Assembly (NCBI RefSeq): GCF_000764305.2
Contig: NW_025932661.1
Location: forward strand, 151,031-215,030
Direction: 5' to 3'
DNA from: Hyalella azteca
Lineage: Eukaryota > Arthropoda > Malacostraca > Amphipoda > Hyalellidae
Length of the DNA: 64,000 bases
Shown here: in pieces, positions 63,012-64,000 of the stretch
How the letters are laid out: each line of letters begins with the position of its first letter
Position numbering within the stretch: position 1 is the first letter of the stretch
The notes under the pieces: model-generated
Told to the model about the DNA's origin: nothing
Seen by the model: the letters and a program-made list of their open reading frames with translations, nothing else
The model's database searches: none
Made by a program: the position numbers and the translations under genes

Positions 63012-64000
63012 AAAAGCGCTTAGTTAAACGAATAAATTGAAGGGATTTGTGTTGACTGCGTGTATCCTGGTATCATGAGCACAGAATTTTTATTGCTGCT
63101 TGCGGAACGAGGAAAAAACACGTCTTCTCCATTAATGGGCATGCTTGAGGAAGAGTGATGTTATTTAAGGCCGGCGGTTCTGCTTTGGGTTATTTCGTGT
63201 TGAAGCTTCACTCAATGTCTTAGGCCATTTATCGACTACTTCACTGTTCTAGGAAATAAGTAGTCCAGATCTCATCTTCGATTAATGTTGAATCATGCGA
63301 GGTGGTCACGTTAAGATTCCATTCTCTGTGCGTTCTTTAACCGAGTCGGCGTTAGAGATATTTGTAAACAATTCTGTTACGTTGAAAGTGCTGGAAAAAG
63401 TTTTTGTGGTTGATGGGTGTGTTAATGCAAGAAGATATAGTATAAAGTGTGGTATGTGGTAATGTTCTTCGTGCACATGAACTGTTGTAAATACAGATGT
63501 TGAGGCGAAGCATGTAAAACACAACGCTGACAGTTGCTTATCAAGGGTGGACTTGCTAGTTCCATCATGTAGCGCGGTCCATTGAAAATTGCCTTATTAT
63601 TTCTGGTATCTTTAACTGTGAACTCTTTTATGTTTTTTTATTAGCTGTTATTTATTTCGCAAGGCTATTTTTAGTGAATATTAAACGTGCTGTTGCTGGA
63701 ACACGCTTCTGACTTCGTGAGCTAGCCAATGATTGAGGCATTAAGAGGATAGCTCGGGCTTGATTTGCTATACTTTGTCATTTTTTAATTTGGATTTATA
63801 AAAATGTTCTTACTTTGCCTTGGGAATAACCTTCCTGAAAAATTTGTCCAATTCGAAACTAACTTTGAAATCAAAGTTGTTTTTGTTCTAGCATTTGTTT
63901 AGCATTGCCATCGTGTCCTACTTATAATAATTGTAACGTTACCTGCACATGTGAGGTCACTATGATTCTTCTCGTCGCTGAGTTTTTTTCAACTTGTCTT
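63012..64000 (+). other. DOT1L: DOT1L 3' UTR and downstream flank
   Basis: Non-coding sequence follows the stop codon. AATAAA at 63031-63036 is only 20 bp past the stop, and ATTAAA at 63680-63685 is a more plausible distal polyadenylation signal. The actual end of the transcript cannot be seen. No other gene is recognisable to the window end. Confidence 0.6.

Overview
The window is animal nuclear DNA holding most of one gene, read left to right: DOT1L, the histone H3 lysine-79 methyltransferase (grappa in Drosophila). Twenty coding exons between 28368 and 63011 join through GT-AG introns in one consistent frame. They encode 2603 residues, counted here from the first complete codon in the window, and end at a TAA at 63009-63011. 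The encoded family, the intron-rich layout, the Ser/Pro/Gln/His-rich tail and a tetranucleotide-bearing mobile element suggest an arthropod, perhaps a crustacean. That placement is an inference and no species can be named.

Layout: 1-28367 has no recognisable coding exon and is either upstream flank or a very long 5' intron. The N-terminal exon(s) of DOT1L, which should lie before the WVCED motif, were not found. Exons 1-7 (28368-41519) encode the catalytic DOT1 fold. Exons 8-11 (43984-50294) are frame-neutral linker exons. Exons 12-16 (51473-55530) carry a basic Arg/Gly/Lys DNA-contact segment and a coiled coil. Exons 17-20 (55772-63011) encode a very long, mostly disordered tail. The 3' UTR starts at 63012.

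The non-coding DNA is rich in minisatellites (periods of about 15 to 134 bp), short perfect hairpins and small inverted-repeat elements of MITE type. Many long reading frames here are only tandem repeats whose period is a multiple of three.

The most unusual observation concerns the introns after the catalytic exons. Those following exons 5 and 6 open with tandem arrays whose repeat unit is the exon's own 3' end plus its 5' splice site, so each true donor is followed by a row of copies. The introns after exons 4 and 7 show weaker versions. A second point of interest is a possible cassette exon at 61047-61397. It matches the phase on both sides, is a multiple of three long, and contains a single in-frame TAG, so it could switch DOT1L to a short C-terminus.
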